The notes below the pieces were generated by a model, which saw only the letters and a program-made list of their open reading frames with translations, did no database searches and had not been told where the DNA came from. The position numbers and the translations under genes were made by a program. From UBA1444 sp964601085 (GTDB lineage: Bacteria; Bacillota; Negativicutes; UBA1444), in contig CAZRLN010000004.1 in the NCBI GenBank assembly GCA_964601085.1, positions 1-64,000 on the forward strand: a stretch of 64,000 nucleotides of DNA, given 5' to 3'. Of this stretch, positions 1 to 7,836 are shown piece after piece. Position 1 is the stretch's first letter. Each line of letters starts with the position of its first letter.

Positions 1-1315
1 AGATGACTTCGCCTTTGTAGACGGGAAGGACACGGTTTGTGGCCTGCGGCAGGACAATGTAGCCGAAAGTTTGCAAGGGCGTGAACCCGCCGGCAATGCC
101 GGCTTCCGTTTGCCCCTTATCGATGCTCGCAATGGCGGTGCGGAACATTTCCGCCACGTATGCGGCGAAATTCATGCCAAAGGCGAGAACGGCGACGAGT
201 ACCGGCGAAATGTTGCTGTTGGCGAAAATCACATAATAGGTGATCATCAACAGGACAAGCACGGGAATGCCGCGCATCACGGAAATGTAGAACCGAGCCG
301 GACCGCTGAAGATGGAACGGCCGGACATGCGCAGATAGCAGACGACGGCGCCGAGCAGGGTGCCCAGCAGCAGCGACAGAATGGAAATGATCAAGGTCGT
401 TTTCAGGCCGTCCAGAATCAGCAGATAGCGATTTTCCTGCCATAGATTGCTATGGATTCGTTCGGTGAGGTCCGTGAACCAAGGTTTAGCCGGCGCTGCA
501 GTTTTGACACCGCCGGATTGTCCGGCAAGGTTTGCTTTCAACACCAAAACGAAGGTTTTCTCCAACATGTAGGGATTGCTGAAATCAACAAGCTTCTGCC
601 GTTCCTCGGTGATGGAGAGCGAGTCGGCAATCATGTCCACTTTGCCGCTGGCCAGCGAGGCGATCAGCGCGCTGAATTCCAGTGGGACAAATTCGACCTG
701 CAGCTGTTGCCGCTGGGCAAAATTACGGATCATCTCGATATCAAAACCGACATATTCGCCATTGACGTAGGCGGAAACCGGCAGGTCACCCGACGAAACA
801 CCGGCGACAATTTTTTTGCCGGCGGGCTGCGGCGGATACTTCGGCATTTTGACTTTGGCAATATCCTGTTCGAACCACTTCCGGCGCTGGGTCTCCAGAG
901 AGCCATCGGCTTGGACGTCCTTCAGGAAAGCATTGAACCGCTCCCGCAGGGCGGGATTTTTTTTGCTGAACCCGACTCCGATCTGCGAGGTAAAAAAGTC
1001 TTCGGTCAGGATGCCGATTTCCGGGTTGGCGTTGGCCATTTCGCGTCCCGGACCCATGCTGATAATGAGGGCGTCCAACTGGCCGGCTTTCAAGGCCAGA
1101 CCCATATCGGCCGTAGTGTTGAAACGTAGAATCAAGGCGGACGGGAAGCGCTCACCGGCGAGTTTGTCATAAATGGTGCCGCTCAGGATACCGATCCGTT
1201 TATCGGCCAGATCGTTCAGGGATTTTATGGGCGGCGCAGTTTGCCTGGAACAACCGGCAATCAACCCGATTCCGACCAACAACAAGAATACCAAACTAGC
1301 AACGGATTTTTTCAT
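1..1315 (-). CDS. Amino-acid ABC transporter, fused substrate-binding protein and permease (partial)
   Basis: The gene starts at ATG 1315, nine bases after a GGAAGG ribosome site, and runs off the left edge after 438 codons. A lipoprotein signal ends at Cys22 (LIAGC). Residues 31-150 resemble the second half of a polar amino-acid binding protein (DLADKRIGILSGT at 35-47, ending in RRKWF). Residues 167-262 resemble the first half (EYVGFDIEMI, SITEERQKLVDFSNPY). The two lobes are therefore in permuted order. A permease follows from about residue 297, with hydrophobic segments and the EAA-loop type sequence ASIDKGQTEAGIAGG near 396-410. Known family role: uptake of polar amino acids together with a GlnQ-type ATPase, which would lie beyond the window. 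The substrate cannot be read from the sequence. It is transcribed divergently from the pyr operon. Confidence 0.85.
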   Translation of the reverse strand, partial: MKKSVASLVFLLLVGIGLIAGCSRQTAPPIKSLNDLADKRIGILSGTIYDKLAGERFPSALILRFNTTADMGLALKAGQLDALIISMGPGREMANANPEIGILTEDFFTSQIGVGFSKKNPALRERFNAFLKDVQADGSLETQRRKWFEQDIAKVKMPKYPPQPAGKKIVAGVSSGDLPVSAYVNGEYVGFDIEMIRNFAQRQQLQVEFVPLEFSALIASLASGKVDMIADSLSITEERQKLVDFSNPYMLEKTFVLVLKANLAGQSGGVKTAAPAKPWFTDLTERIHSNLWQENRYLLILDGLKTTLIISILSLLLGTLLGAVVCYLRMSGRSIFSGPARFYISVMRGIPVLVLLMITYYVIFANSNISPVLVAVLAFGMNFAAYVAEMFRTAIASIDKGQTEAGIAGGFTPLQTFGYIVLPQATNRVLPVYKGEVI

Positions 1316-1363
1316 GTTATCATCGCCTTCCATCTTATGGACAACTGGAATTTCATACTATCT

Positions 1364-1392
1364 ATACTATATTTTTGGATATAAGTAGTCAA
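1364..1392 (-). promoter_or_regulatory. Possible promoter of the binding-protein/permease gene
   Basis: On the minus strand TTGACT (1392-1387) is followed after 17 bases by TAGTAT (1369-1364). An overlapping TATAGT (1371-1366) would give a 15-base spacer. Position and orientation fit the divergent gene starting at 1315. The -10 match is only moderate. Confidence 0.4.
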
Positions 1393-1412
1393 ATCAAACG
1401 ACGGACAGTTGA

Positions 1413-1441
1413 TTGACAAGCCGGCTGGGGCTTGTTACAAT
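1413..1441 (+). promoter_or_regulatory. Promoter of the pyrKDFE operon
   Basis: A consensus -35 TTGACA (1413-1418), a 17-base spacer and TACAAT (1436-1441) form an almost ideal vegetative promoter. Transcription would begin near 1448, just before the PyrR-binding hairpin. Confidence 0.85.
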
Positions 1442-1453
1442 TAGAAAAAATAT

Positions 1454-1484
1454 CCTTTAAACTGGTCCAGTGAGGCCGGTAAGG
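1454..1484 (+). promoter_or_regulatory. PyrR-binding anti-antiterminator hairpin of the pyr leader
   Basis: CCTT, a TAA bulge and ACTGG (1454-1465) pair with CCGGT and AAGG (1476-1484). The loop reads TCCAGTGAGG, matching the PyrR recognition consensus UCCAGNGAGGY known from Bacillus. GTGAGGC (1470-1476), inside the loop, is exactly complementary to GCCTCAC (1524-1530) in the downstream terminator, giving the antiterminator pairing. Expected behaviour, from B. subtilis: UMP-bound PyrR stabilises this hairpin, the terminator forms and transcription stops; when pyrimidines are scarce the antiterminator wins. Confidence 0.85.
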
Positions 1485-1522
1485 GGTGATTGTCCGATGC
1501 GATTGTTGCTGCCTTTTCTGCG

Positions 1523-1550
1523 TGCCTCACACGCTGAAGAGGCATTTTTT
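1523..1550 (+). terminator. PyrR-controlled attenuator terminator
   Basis: TGCCTC (1523-1528) pairs with GAGGCA (1539-1544) and six T follow at once (1545-1550). It lies between the operon promoter and pyrK, so it acts as an attenuator rather than a gene-end terminator. Confidence 0.85.
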
Positions 1551-1583
1551 AATGGAGAAATGAGAAAAGGAAGGGACAGGCGC

Positions 1584-2363
1584 GTGGCGGAAAAAACGAA
1601 ATTTGTCGAAGAAACGCCGATTCTGGTCCATGAACCGTTGATCGCCGGCGTATACAAATTGGTCGTGCAGGCGCCGGTCATTGCGGCGAAATGCCAGCCC
1701 GGTCAGTTCGTGATGCTGCGGCAGCCCTGGTGGACGGATCCGTTTTTGCGACGGCCGCTTAGTATCGCCGGGGCGAACGAAAAGGAAGGCACGGTGACGC
1801 TGATTTACCGGGTGGTCGGTCATGGCACGGAGTTGTTGGAAGCGGCGCGAGTCGGCGACAGGCTGGACATGATGGGACCATTGGGGCGCGGATTTGATCT
1901 TGCGGACGGACGTCTGCTGCTGGTGGGCGGCGGCATGGGCTTGGCGCCGTTGCTGTTTGCAGCCGGGCGATGCTGTCCGACGCCCGTCGATGTGTTGGCC
2001 GGCGGACGTACCGGCGACGAGTTGTTCTGGACCAAACTGTTTCAGGGTGTTTGCGAGAAGGTTCATGTCACTACCGATGACGGTAGCCTGGGAATCTGCG
2101 GAACCTGCGTGGATGCCTTGCCGACCTTTCTCGACAGCGGCGGGTATGCCGGCGTTCTGACCTGCGGACCGCGGCCGATGATGCAGCGGGTGGCGGAACT
2201 CGCTCTGGCGGCGGGGATTCCGACGCAGGTTTCGCTGGAGGAACACATGGCCTGCGGCCTCGGCGTCTGCCTGTCCTGCACCTGCGGTGCAAAAGACGGC
2301 GGGACGCGCCAGATCTGCAAGGATGGTCCAGTATTTCCGGCGACGGAGGTGGATTGGTCATGA
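1584..2363 (+). CDS. pyrK: Dihydroorotate dehydrogenase B, electron transfer subunit
   Basis: PyrK passes electrons from PyrD to NAD+ through FAD and a 2Fe-2S cluster, letting type 1B dihydroorotate dehydrogenase use NAD+. Seen here: a ferredoxin-reductase-like FAD motif RRPLSIAG, the nucleotide-binding stretch LVGGGMGLAPLLF, and a C-terminal cysteine cluster ACGLGVCLSCTCG with a further Cys in QICKDG for the iron-sulfur centre. I chose the GTG at 1584 (259 residues) because GGAAGGG lies nine bases upstream and it follows the attenuator. A GTG at 1470 is in the same frame but sits inside the PyrR loop. The stop overlaps the pyrD start in ATGA, so the two are translationally coupled. Confidence 0.93.
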   Translation: MAEKTKFVEETPILVHEPLIAGVYKLVVQAPVIAAKCQPGQFVMLRQPWWTDPFLRRPLSIAGANEKEGTVTLIYRVVGHGTELLEAARVGDRLDMMGPLGRGFDLADGRLLLVGGGMGLAPLLFAAGRCCPTPVDVLAGGRTGDELFWTKLFQGVCEKVHVTTDDGSLGICGTCVDALPTFLDSGGYAGVLTCGPRPMMQRVAELALAAGIPTQVSLEEHMACGLGVCLSCTCGAKDGGTRQICKDGPVFPATEVDWS

Positions 2364-3277
2364 GTGAGCGGTTGGCCGTCAACCTGGCCGGGATTCCGAT
2401 GAAATCACCCTTGATGACGGCGTCGGGAACTTTCGGGTTTGGAGAGGAATTTGCGGATTTCCTTGATTTGAGTGAAGTCGGCGCAATCGTGGTGAAGGGA
2501 CTGACCCGCGAACCCCGCCGGGGCAATGCCGGTCGCCGGATCGCCGAAACGCCTTCCGGTATGCTGAACTGCATCGGCCTGCAAAATCCGGGGGTAGAGG
2601 TTTTTCTAAAGGATACGTTGCCGCGCATCCGCCAATACGGTGCGCCAATCATCGCCAACATCAACGGCAACGTCGTGGAGGATTACGCCTATATGGCGGA
2701 AGTGCTCGACGACAGCGGCGTGGCCGGCCTGGAGGTCAATATTTCCTGCCCGAATACCGCGCATGGCTGCATGGCGTTCGGAGTGGTTCCGGAAACTGCG
2801 GCGGCAGTGACGGCGGCGGTGAAAAAACATACCAAACTGCCGGTGATCGTGAAGTTGTCGCCCAATGTCACGGATATCACCGTGATCGCCCGGGCGGTGG
2901 AAGCGGCGGGCGCCGACGCGGTGTCCCTGATCAATACGCTGGTCGGGATGGCGATCGACACCCGGACCTGGCGCCCGGTTCTCGGTAATGTGGTTGGCGG
3001 GCTGTCCGGGCCGGCGGTGAAGCCGGTCGCCCTGCGGATGGTCTGGCAGACGGCGCAGGCGGTCAAGATTCCGGTGGTGGGGATGGGCGGCATCAGTACG
3101 GCGACGGACGCCGTGGAGTTTTTGCTCGCCGGCGCGCAGGCCGTGGCCATCGGCGCGGCGAATTTCGTGAATCCGTATGCCTTGCGCGATGTCGCGGCGG
3201 GGCTGGAGAAATATTTGGCGTCGCGGGGGCTGACCCATGTGAGCCAACTCGTGGGACAGATTAAAACGGAGAGGTGA
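2360..3277 (+). CDS. pyrD: Dihydroorotate dehydrogenase B, catalytic subunit
   Basis: This FMN enzyme oxidises dihydroorotate to orotate, the fourth step of UMP synthesis, working in a complex with PyrK. The 305-residue length is typical of class 1B. Seen motifs: TASGTFGFG near the N-terminus, NINGN, and VNISCPN carrying the active-site Cys typical of class 1 enzymes. The C-terminal phosphate-binding loops are GMGGIST and AVAIGAANF. ATG 2360 is preceded by GGAGGTGG at the right distance and overlaps the pyrK stop. A TTG six bases upstream is less likely. Confidence 0.95.
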   Translation: MSERLAVNLAGIPMKSPLMTASGTFGFGEEFADFLDLSEVGAIVVKGLTREPRRGNAGRRIAETPSGMLNCIGLQNPGVEVFLKDTLPRIRQYGAPIIANINGNVVEDYAYMAEVLDDSGVAGLEVNISCPNTAHGCMAFGVVPETAAAVTAAVKKHTKLPVIVKLSPNVTDITVIARAVEAAGADAVSLINTLVGMAIDTRTWRPVLGNVVGGLSGPAVKPVALRMVWQTAQAVKIPVVGMGGISTATDAVEFLLAGAQAVAIGAANFVNPYALRDVAAGLEKYLASRGLTHVSQLVGQIKTER

Positions 3278-3284
3278 GCGGAAG

Positions 3285-4010
3285 ATGCGAGATGCCCGGG
3301 AACAGCTGATTGTGGCGATGGATGTGCCGACACTCGAGAAGGTCCGACAAACGGTCGATACCCTCGGGGACGCCGTCAGCTTTTACAAGGTGGGTATGGA
3401 GTCTTTTTACAGCCTGGGGCAGCCAGTATTGGATGAAATGGCGGTGCGGCGCAAAAATGTCTTTCTGGATCTGAAACTGCATGACATTCCCAATACGGTG
3501 GGAAACGGCATCAAATCGTTATGCCGGTTTGCGCCGGTGCTGACGACCATCCATGCTGCCGGCGGCCCGTCGATGCTGAAGGCGGCGGTGGCGGGGGCGC
3601 AGGAAGGCGCGGCGAAATGGAACGTGCCTCGTCCCAAATTGCTCGGCATCACGGTGCTGACAAGTATCAGCGAGGCCGAATGGGCGACGATCGGGCATAC
3701 CAGTGCGGTACGCGATTCTGTGCTCCGGCTGGCGACGCTTTGCCGGGAGGCGGGCGTGGACGGCGTGGTGGCTTCGCCGCAGGAAGCGGCGGCGATCCGG
3801 GCGGCCTGTGGCAAGGACTTTTTGATCGTAACCCCCGGCGTCCGGCCGGCGGGTGGCGACAAAGGCGATCAGAGTCGGGTGGCGACGCCCTCGCAGGCAT
3901 TGCAAGACGGCGCGGATTTTCTGGTCGTGGGCCGACCGATTCTGGCGGCTGCGGATCCCCGGGCGGCGGCATTGGAAATATTGGCAGAGATGGAGGGAAA
4001 AAGAGCATGA
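3285..4010 (+). CDS. pyrF: Orotidine 5'-phosphate decarboxylase
   Basis: PyrF makes UMP from OMP, the last step of the pathway. The 241-residue TIM-barrel protein shows the conserved LIVAMDVPT start, the catalytic stretch FLDLKLHDIPNTV (the Asp/Lys network), HAAGG, and the phosphate loop VTPGVRP followed by FLVVGRPI. It starts seven bases after pyrD with GGAGAGGTGAG upstream, and its TGA overlaps the ATG of pyrE, so it is the third cistron of the operon. Confidence 0.95.
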   Translation: MRDAREQLIVAMDVPTLEKVRQTVDTLGDAVSFYKVGMESFYSLGQPVLDEMAVRRKNVFLDLKLHDIPNTVGNGIKSLCRFAPVLTTIHAAGGPSMLKAAVAGAQEGAAKWNVPRPKLLGITVLTSISEAEWATIGHTSAVRDSVLRLATLCREAGVDGVVASPQEAAAIRAACGKDFLIVTPGVRPAGGDKGDQSRVATPSQALQDGADFLVVGRPILAAADPRAAALEILAEMEGKRA

Positions 4011-4585
4011 AGGAAGCGGAAGTCAGGGAGTTGTTGGTGAAACACGGCGCGATTCTGGAGGGGCATTTCCTTCTGACATCGGGATTGCACAGCGGTATGT
4101 ACGTGGAAAAATTTCAGGTTTTGCAGTACCCGAAGGCGACAGAGCGTCTTTGCGAGGGTTTCGCGGAAAAATTCGCCGGCGAGAAGATCGACGTGGTCAT
4201 CGGCCCGGTGACCGGCGGCATCATTTTGGCGCACGAGACGGCCAAGCATTTCGGTACCCGGGCAATTTTTTCCGAACGCGACAACGGAAAAATGACTCTC
4301 AAGCGCGGTTTTGAAATCAAGCCCGGCGAAAGGGTTCTGATCGTTGAGGATATCGTGACGACCGGCGGTTCGGTGATGGAAGTCATCGAGGTCGTCAAGG
4401 AATGGGGCGGTGTGGTCGCCGGCGTGGCGATGCTGGTGGACCGCAGCGGCGGAACCGTGGATTTCGGTGTGCCGGCCAAAGCATTGTTGACGCTGGACAT
4501 CAAAACCTATGCGCCGGCCACCTGTCCGCTGTGCCAGCAGGGAATGCCGCTCGTCAAGCGGGGCAGCCGGAAAACCTCGGCCTGA
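4007..4585 (+). CDS. pyrE: Orotate phosphoribosyltransferase
   Basis: PyrE joins orotate and PRPP to give OMP, the substrate of PyrF. The 192-residue protein carries the PRPP-binding motif VLIVEDIVTTGGS, an N-terminal LTSGLHSGMY substrate region and GPVTGGIILA. It has the C-terminal extension with paired cysteines (CPLCQQG) seen in the longer bacterial PyrE group. The start is the ATG in ATGA shared with the pyrF stop; the open frame extends upstream through pyrF but that part is meaningless. It is the last gene of the pyr operon. Confidence 0.94.
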   Translation: MKEAEVRELLVKHGAILEGHFLLTSGLHSGMYVEKFQVLQYPKATERLCEGFAEKFAGEKIDVVIGPVTGGIILAHETAKHFGTRAIFSERDNGKMTLKRGFEIKPGERVLIVEDIVTTGGSVMEVIEVVKEWGGVVAGVAMLVDRSGGTVDFGVPAKALLTLDIKTYAPATCPLCQQGMPLVKRGSRKTSA

Positions 4586-4593
4586 TCCGAGGT
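4574..4593 (+). terminator. Weak terminator-like hairpin at the pyrE stop
   Basis: ACCTCGG (4574-4580) and CCGAGGT (4587-4593) form a perfect 7-bp stem around the pyrE stop codon. No immediate T run follows (GGACAATAATTTT), so termination efficiency is uncertain. Confidence 0.4.
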
Positions 4594-4610
4594 GGACAAT
4601 AATTTTGGGG

Positions 4611-4639
4611 TGGACATTTTGCCACTTTTGTAGTATATT
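4611..4639 (+). promoter_or_regulatory. Promoter of typA
   Basis: TGGACA (4611-4616), a 17-base spacer and TATATT (4634-4639) precede typA by 36 bases. A second GGTGGACA lies 18 bases upstream and may be coincidence. Confidence 0.65.
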
Positions 4640-4675
4640 TTAACCTTCGAAGCTTATATAAAGAGGGAATAAAAA

Positions 4676-6511
4676 ATGAAACGAACCGACCTGAGAAATG
4701 TGGCGATTATCGCCCACGTTGACCACGGCAAGACGACGCTGGTCGACGCGATGCTGAAACAAAGCGGCGTATTCCGCGCCAATGAAAATGTGCCGAAGTG
4801 CGTCATGGACTCCAATGATCTGGAGCGCGAACGGGGCATTACGATTCTGGCCAAGAATACCGCCGTGTTTTACCACGACATCAAGATCAACATCGTTGAC
4901 ACCCCGGGCCATGCCGACTTTGGCGGCGAGGTGGAGCGGGTGCTCAACATGGTGGACGGTGTACTGCTGTTGGTGGACGCTTTCGAAGGGCCGATGCCGC
5001 AGACCAAATATGTGTTGCGCAAGGCGCTCGAACAAAAACTGAAACCGATCGTGGTCATCAACAAAATCGACCGGCAGGACGAGCGGGCGGAAGAAGTCGT
5101 GGATGAAGTTCTCGACTTGTTCATCGAACTGGGCGCGACGGAGGATCAACTCGATTTTCCGGTCGTGTACGCGACGGCCCGCGCCGGAATCGCGAAACTG
5201 AACATGGCGGATGAAAGCGATAACCTTCAGCCGTTGTTTGAAACCCTGATCCACGAGATCCCGATGCCGGAAGGCGAGGAAAACGCTCCGCTGCAGATTA
5301 TGGTGACGACCATCGACCACGATGAGTATGTCGGCCGTATCGCCGTGGGCCGGGTGGTCCGCGGCACGGTCCGAACCGGTCAGACCGTTTCCGTCCTGCA
5401 TCGCGACGCCGAGAGCAAACAAAAGATCAACCTGCTGTATGTTTACAACGGCTTGAAACGCTATGAAGTCGAGAGCGCTTCGGTGGGCGACATTATCGCC
5501 ATTACGGGACTCGATGAATTTACCATCGGCGATACGCTGGCCGATCCGGAAAATCCGGAAACGTTGCCGACCATCAATATTGACGAACCGACCTTGTCGA
5601 TGATGTTCATGGTCAACAACAGTCCGTTCGCCGGCAAGGAAGGCCAATATGTCACCTCCCGTCATTTGCGGGAACGGCTGATGAAGGAAAAGGAAACCAA
5701 CGTCAGTCTGCGCATCAAGGAAACCGACAGCCCGGACACTTTCGAGGTTTGCGGCCGCGGCGAACTGCATCTGGCGGTGTTGATCGAGACGATGCGTCGC
5801 GAGGGCTATGAATTTGCGGTCGGCAAGCCGCAGGTTATTTACAAGGAAATCAAAGGGAAGAAGTGCGAACCGCTGGAGTTTCTCACGGTCGATGTTCCGC
5901 CGGAATTCATGGGCGCGGTGATGGAGCAGCTGGGAACGCAGCGGGCGGAAATGGTGAACATGGTCGAGCTGTCGGGCTATCTGCGGCTGGAATTTATCGT
6001 TCCGGCGCGTGGGTTGATCGGGTTCCGTTCGCAATTTTTGACCAACACCAAAGGCAATGGCATCATGCATCATGTTTACCATGGCTATGCGCCGTACAAG
6101 GGCGATATTCCCGGTCGTACCCGGGGCGCGCTGGTTGCATTTGAGACCGGCGAAACGTCCGCTTACGGCATTTTCAATGTCCAGGACCGGGGCGTCATGT
6201 TCATCGAACCGGGGCAAATGGTCTACGCTGGCATGATCGTGGGTGAAAACACCCGCGAGCTGGACATGGACATCAATCCCTGCAAGAAAAAGCAGATGAC
6301 CAACACGCGTTCCAGCTCCGCCGATGAAGCGTTGCGCCTGATTACACCGCGGATCATGAGTCTGGAACAATGTCTGGAGCATATCAATGACGACGAGTTG
6401 GTGGAAGTGACCCCCAAAACCCTGCGTTTGCGCAAGGCTGTACTGGATCGCAACCAACGGGGGCGCGATCGGAAGCGGGCCCTGAATGCGGCTAGCGAAA
6501 CGAATTCCTGA
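4676..6511 (+). CDS. typA: Translational GTPase TypA/BipA
   Basis: TypA is an EF-G-like GTPase that binds ribosomes and helps 50S assembly and translation under stress. At 611 residues it has the family length. Seen: G1 AHVDHGKTTL, the switch II sequence DTPGHADFGGEVERVL, the NKIDR specificity motif, an EF-Tu domain II, the EF-G III/V-like part with CGRGELHLAVL, and the TypA-specific C-terminal domain (TNTKGNGIM, YKGDIPGRTRGAL). ATG 4676 follows GAGGGAA. It has its own promoter and stands as a single gene. Confidence 0.96.
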   Translation: MKRTDLRNVAIIAHVDHGKTTLVDAMLKQSGVFRANENVPKCVMDSNDLERERGITILAKNTAVFYHDIKINIVDTPGHADFGGEVERVLNMVDGVLLLVDAFEGPMPQTKYVLRKALEQKLKPIVVINKIDRQDERAEEVVDEVLDLFIELGATEDQLDFPVVYATARAGIAKLNMADESDNLQPLFETLIHEIPMPEGEENAPLQIMVTTIDHDEYVGRIAVGRVVRGTVRTGQTVSVLHRDAESKQKINLLYVYNGLKRYEVESASVGDIIAITGLDEFTIGDTLADPENPETLPTINIDEPTLSMMFMVNNSPFAGKEGQYVTSRHLRERLMKEKETNVSLRIKETDSPDTFEVCGRGELHLAVLIETMRREGYEFAVGKPQVIYKEIKGKKCEPLEFLTVDVPPEFMGAVMEQLGTQRAEMVNMVELSGYLRLEFIVPARGLIGFRSQFLTNTKGNGIMHHVYHGYAPYKGDIPGRTRGALVAFETGETSAYGIFNVQDRGVMFIEPGQMVYAGMIVGENTRELDMDINPCKKKQMTNTRSSSADEALRLITPRIMSLEQCLEHINDDELVEVTPKTLRLRKAVLDRNQRGRDRKRALNAASETNS

Positions 6512-6619
6512 ACCGGTCGGTTGCCGGATTATTGCGGATGATTGTCGGTCAGGGAAGGAAAACCGGCGAAACGCAGCGAAATAGAGTACCATGAGCAACG
6601 CTGACGGGAGGCGGGAGAA

Positions 6620-7612
6620 TTGACAACGCATATGGTTCAAAATAGAGTTCGCCATCAGATTTTGAGCATACTGTTGCTGTTGTTGATCAGTCTGACGGCG
6701 GGAGTCGGCGCCGACTGGATTTTGCCGCCGACTGCGGAAGCGGCGGTGGCGACGGATGGAACGGATGATACCGTTCGTCCGCCAGCGGAAGAACCGCCCG
6801 AGGAAGACCCACCGGTGACGGTACGGCCGCCATCGCCGCCCTCACGGCCCAGTGGACCGGCGGTTTCCATCACGGAAGTGCGGGTGCGTAACGAAGACAA
6901 GGAAGGCAACGCCCTTAGCGACTTCAAGGTTAGTTTTGACTATGATGAAACCCGTTGGATTTCGTATTATGTGCGTCTGGTCAACAATACGGACGACCGA
7001 CTGCAGGGAAAACTGGGAGTTCGCTATATTCAGCCGGACGGCAAAGTGAAGCAGAACAGCAAGAGCCCCGCCGGCTTTACCTTCGAACAGAATGTAACTC
7101 TGGTCAACTCCCGGGAAATCACCGGCGGTTGGGGCAAGGCGGCAGGCGGATCGTTCGAACCGGGCCGGCACCGGATCGAGTTCTGGTGGAACGGACAACG
7201 GATTCATCAGGTGACTTTCGCCGTCAACGCCCAGGAATCGCCGCTCCGGATCACGGCCCTCAAGCTGCGCAACGAAATGAGTGATGGCACGCCGCTCAGC
7301 GATTACGGCTGGTCCTTTGAACGGGATGAGATTCAGTACATCACGTTTTACGCCACGCTGGCCAATACCACGGCCCAGCCGCAAAAAGGCCGGATGTCAG
7401 TCAAGTTCATCAAGCCGGACGGAACCCTGATGCAGGGAAGCAAGAGTCCAAACGGTTTTACGTTCGATCAGGATGTCAATGTTGTTAACAGCGCTTCGGT
7501 CACCAACGGCTGGGGTCGCTCCACCGGCGGCTCCTATGAACCGGGTCGCTACCGGATCGAATTCTGGTGGGACGGCAAACGGATCGGGCAGACGTTGTTT
7601 ACAGTCAAATAA
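6620..7612 (+). CDS. Secreted protein with two tandem copies of an unrecognised domain
   Basis: I do not recognise a named family. The 330-residue protein begins with a hydrophobic stretch (SILLLLLISLTAGVGADWIL) that looks like a signal peptide or membrane anchor. A Pro/Glu-rich linker (about residues 50-78) follows, then two copies of a roughly 115-residue domain at about 81-200 and 212-330. Each copy runs from I-T-x-x-(K/R)-(V/L)-R-N-E through GFTF(E/D)Q and GGS(F/Y)EPGR to RIEFWW(N/D)G; the repeated WG and FWW aromatics suggest a beta-sandwich. The TTG at 6620 is favoured because GGGAGG lies eight bases upstream; ATG 6632 is the alternative. It is followed by a strong terminator, so it is probably monocistronic. 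Confidence 0.75.
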   Translation: MTTHMVQNRVRHQILSILLLLLISLTAGVGADWILPPTAEAAVATDGTDDTVRPPAEEPPEEDPPVTVRPPSPPSRPSGPAVSITEVRVRNEDKEGNALSDFKVSFDYDETRWISYYVRLVNNTDDRLQGKLGVRYIQPDGKVKQNSKSPAGFTFEQNVTLVNSREITGGWGKAAGGSFEPGRHRIEFWWNGQRIHQVTFAVNAQESPLRITALKLRNEMSDGTPLSDYGWSFERDEIQYITFYATLANTTAQPQKGRMSVKFIKPDGTLMQGSKSPNGFTFDQDVNVVNSASVTNGWGRSTGGSYEPGRYRIEFWWDGKRIGQTLFTVK

Positions 7613-7662
7613 CAGGCCACGGACCGGACAATTTATCAAGAGCTTGAACAGGTGCAATGGGG

Positions 7663-7694
7663 CGCCGGTAACCGGGAGGTTCCGGCGTCTTTTT
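7663..7694 (+). terminator. Strong intrinsic terminator
   Basis: CGCCGG (7663-7668) plus AACC pair with GGTT plus CCGGCG (7682-7687), with one bulged T and a GGGA loop. TCTTTTT follows. It ends the duplicated-domain gene. Confidence 0.85.
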
Positions 7695-7753
7695 ACGTGT
7701 CTTTTTGGAATGAACTTTGCGTGGATAAGTATGCAGGAAACGAGAGTAATTTG

Positions 7754-7783
7754 TTGCCGAAAAAACGGCAAGTCTGCTATAAT
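7754..7783 (+). promoter_or_regulatory. Promoter of the liv operon with overlapping palindrome
   Basis: TTGCCG (7754-7759), an 18-base spacer and a perfect TATAAT (7778-7783). The -35 is the left half of the palindrome TTGCCG-AAAAA-CGGCAA (7754-7770), well placed for a repressor. Confidence 0.75.
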
Positions 7784-7836
7784 AAGCGAGTCGGTACTGT
7801 CGAGCGCCGATGTGAGGAATGGGGAGGCCGGTGTTC

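Noticed and set aside
71..1388. Several plus-strand frames at the left edge
   Set aside because: All are shadows of the minus-strand binding-protein/permease fusion, which has a signal peptide and ribosome site.
1470..1583. N-terminal extension of pyrK from GTG 1470
   Set aside because: It would lie within the PyrR-binding loop and terminator; GTG 1584 has a good ribosome site.
4640..6655. 671-codon open frame on the minus strand
   Set aside because: It mirrors typA codon by codon; composition is His/Arg-rich shadow protein and there is no ribosome site.
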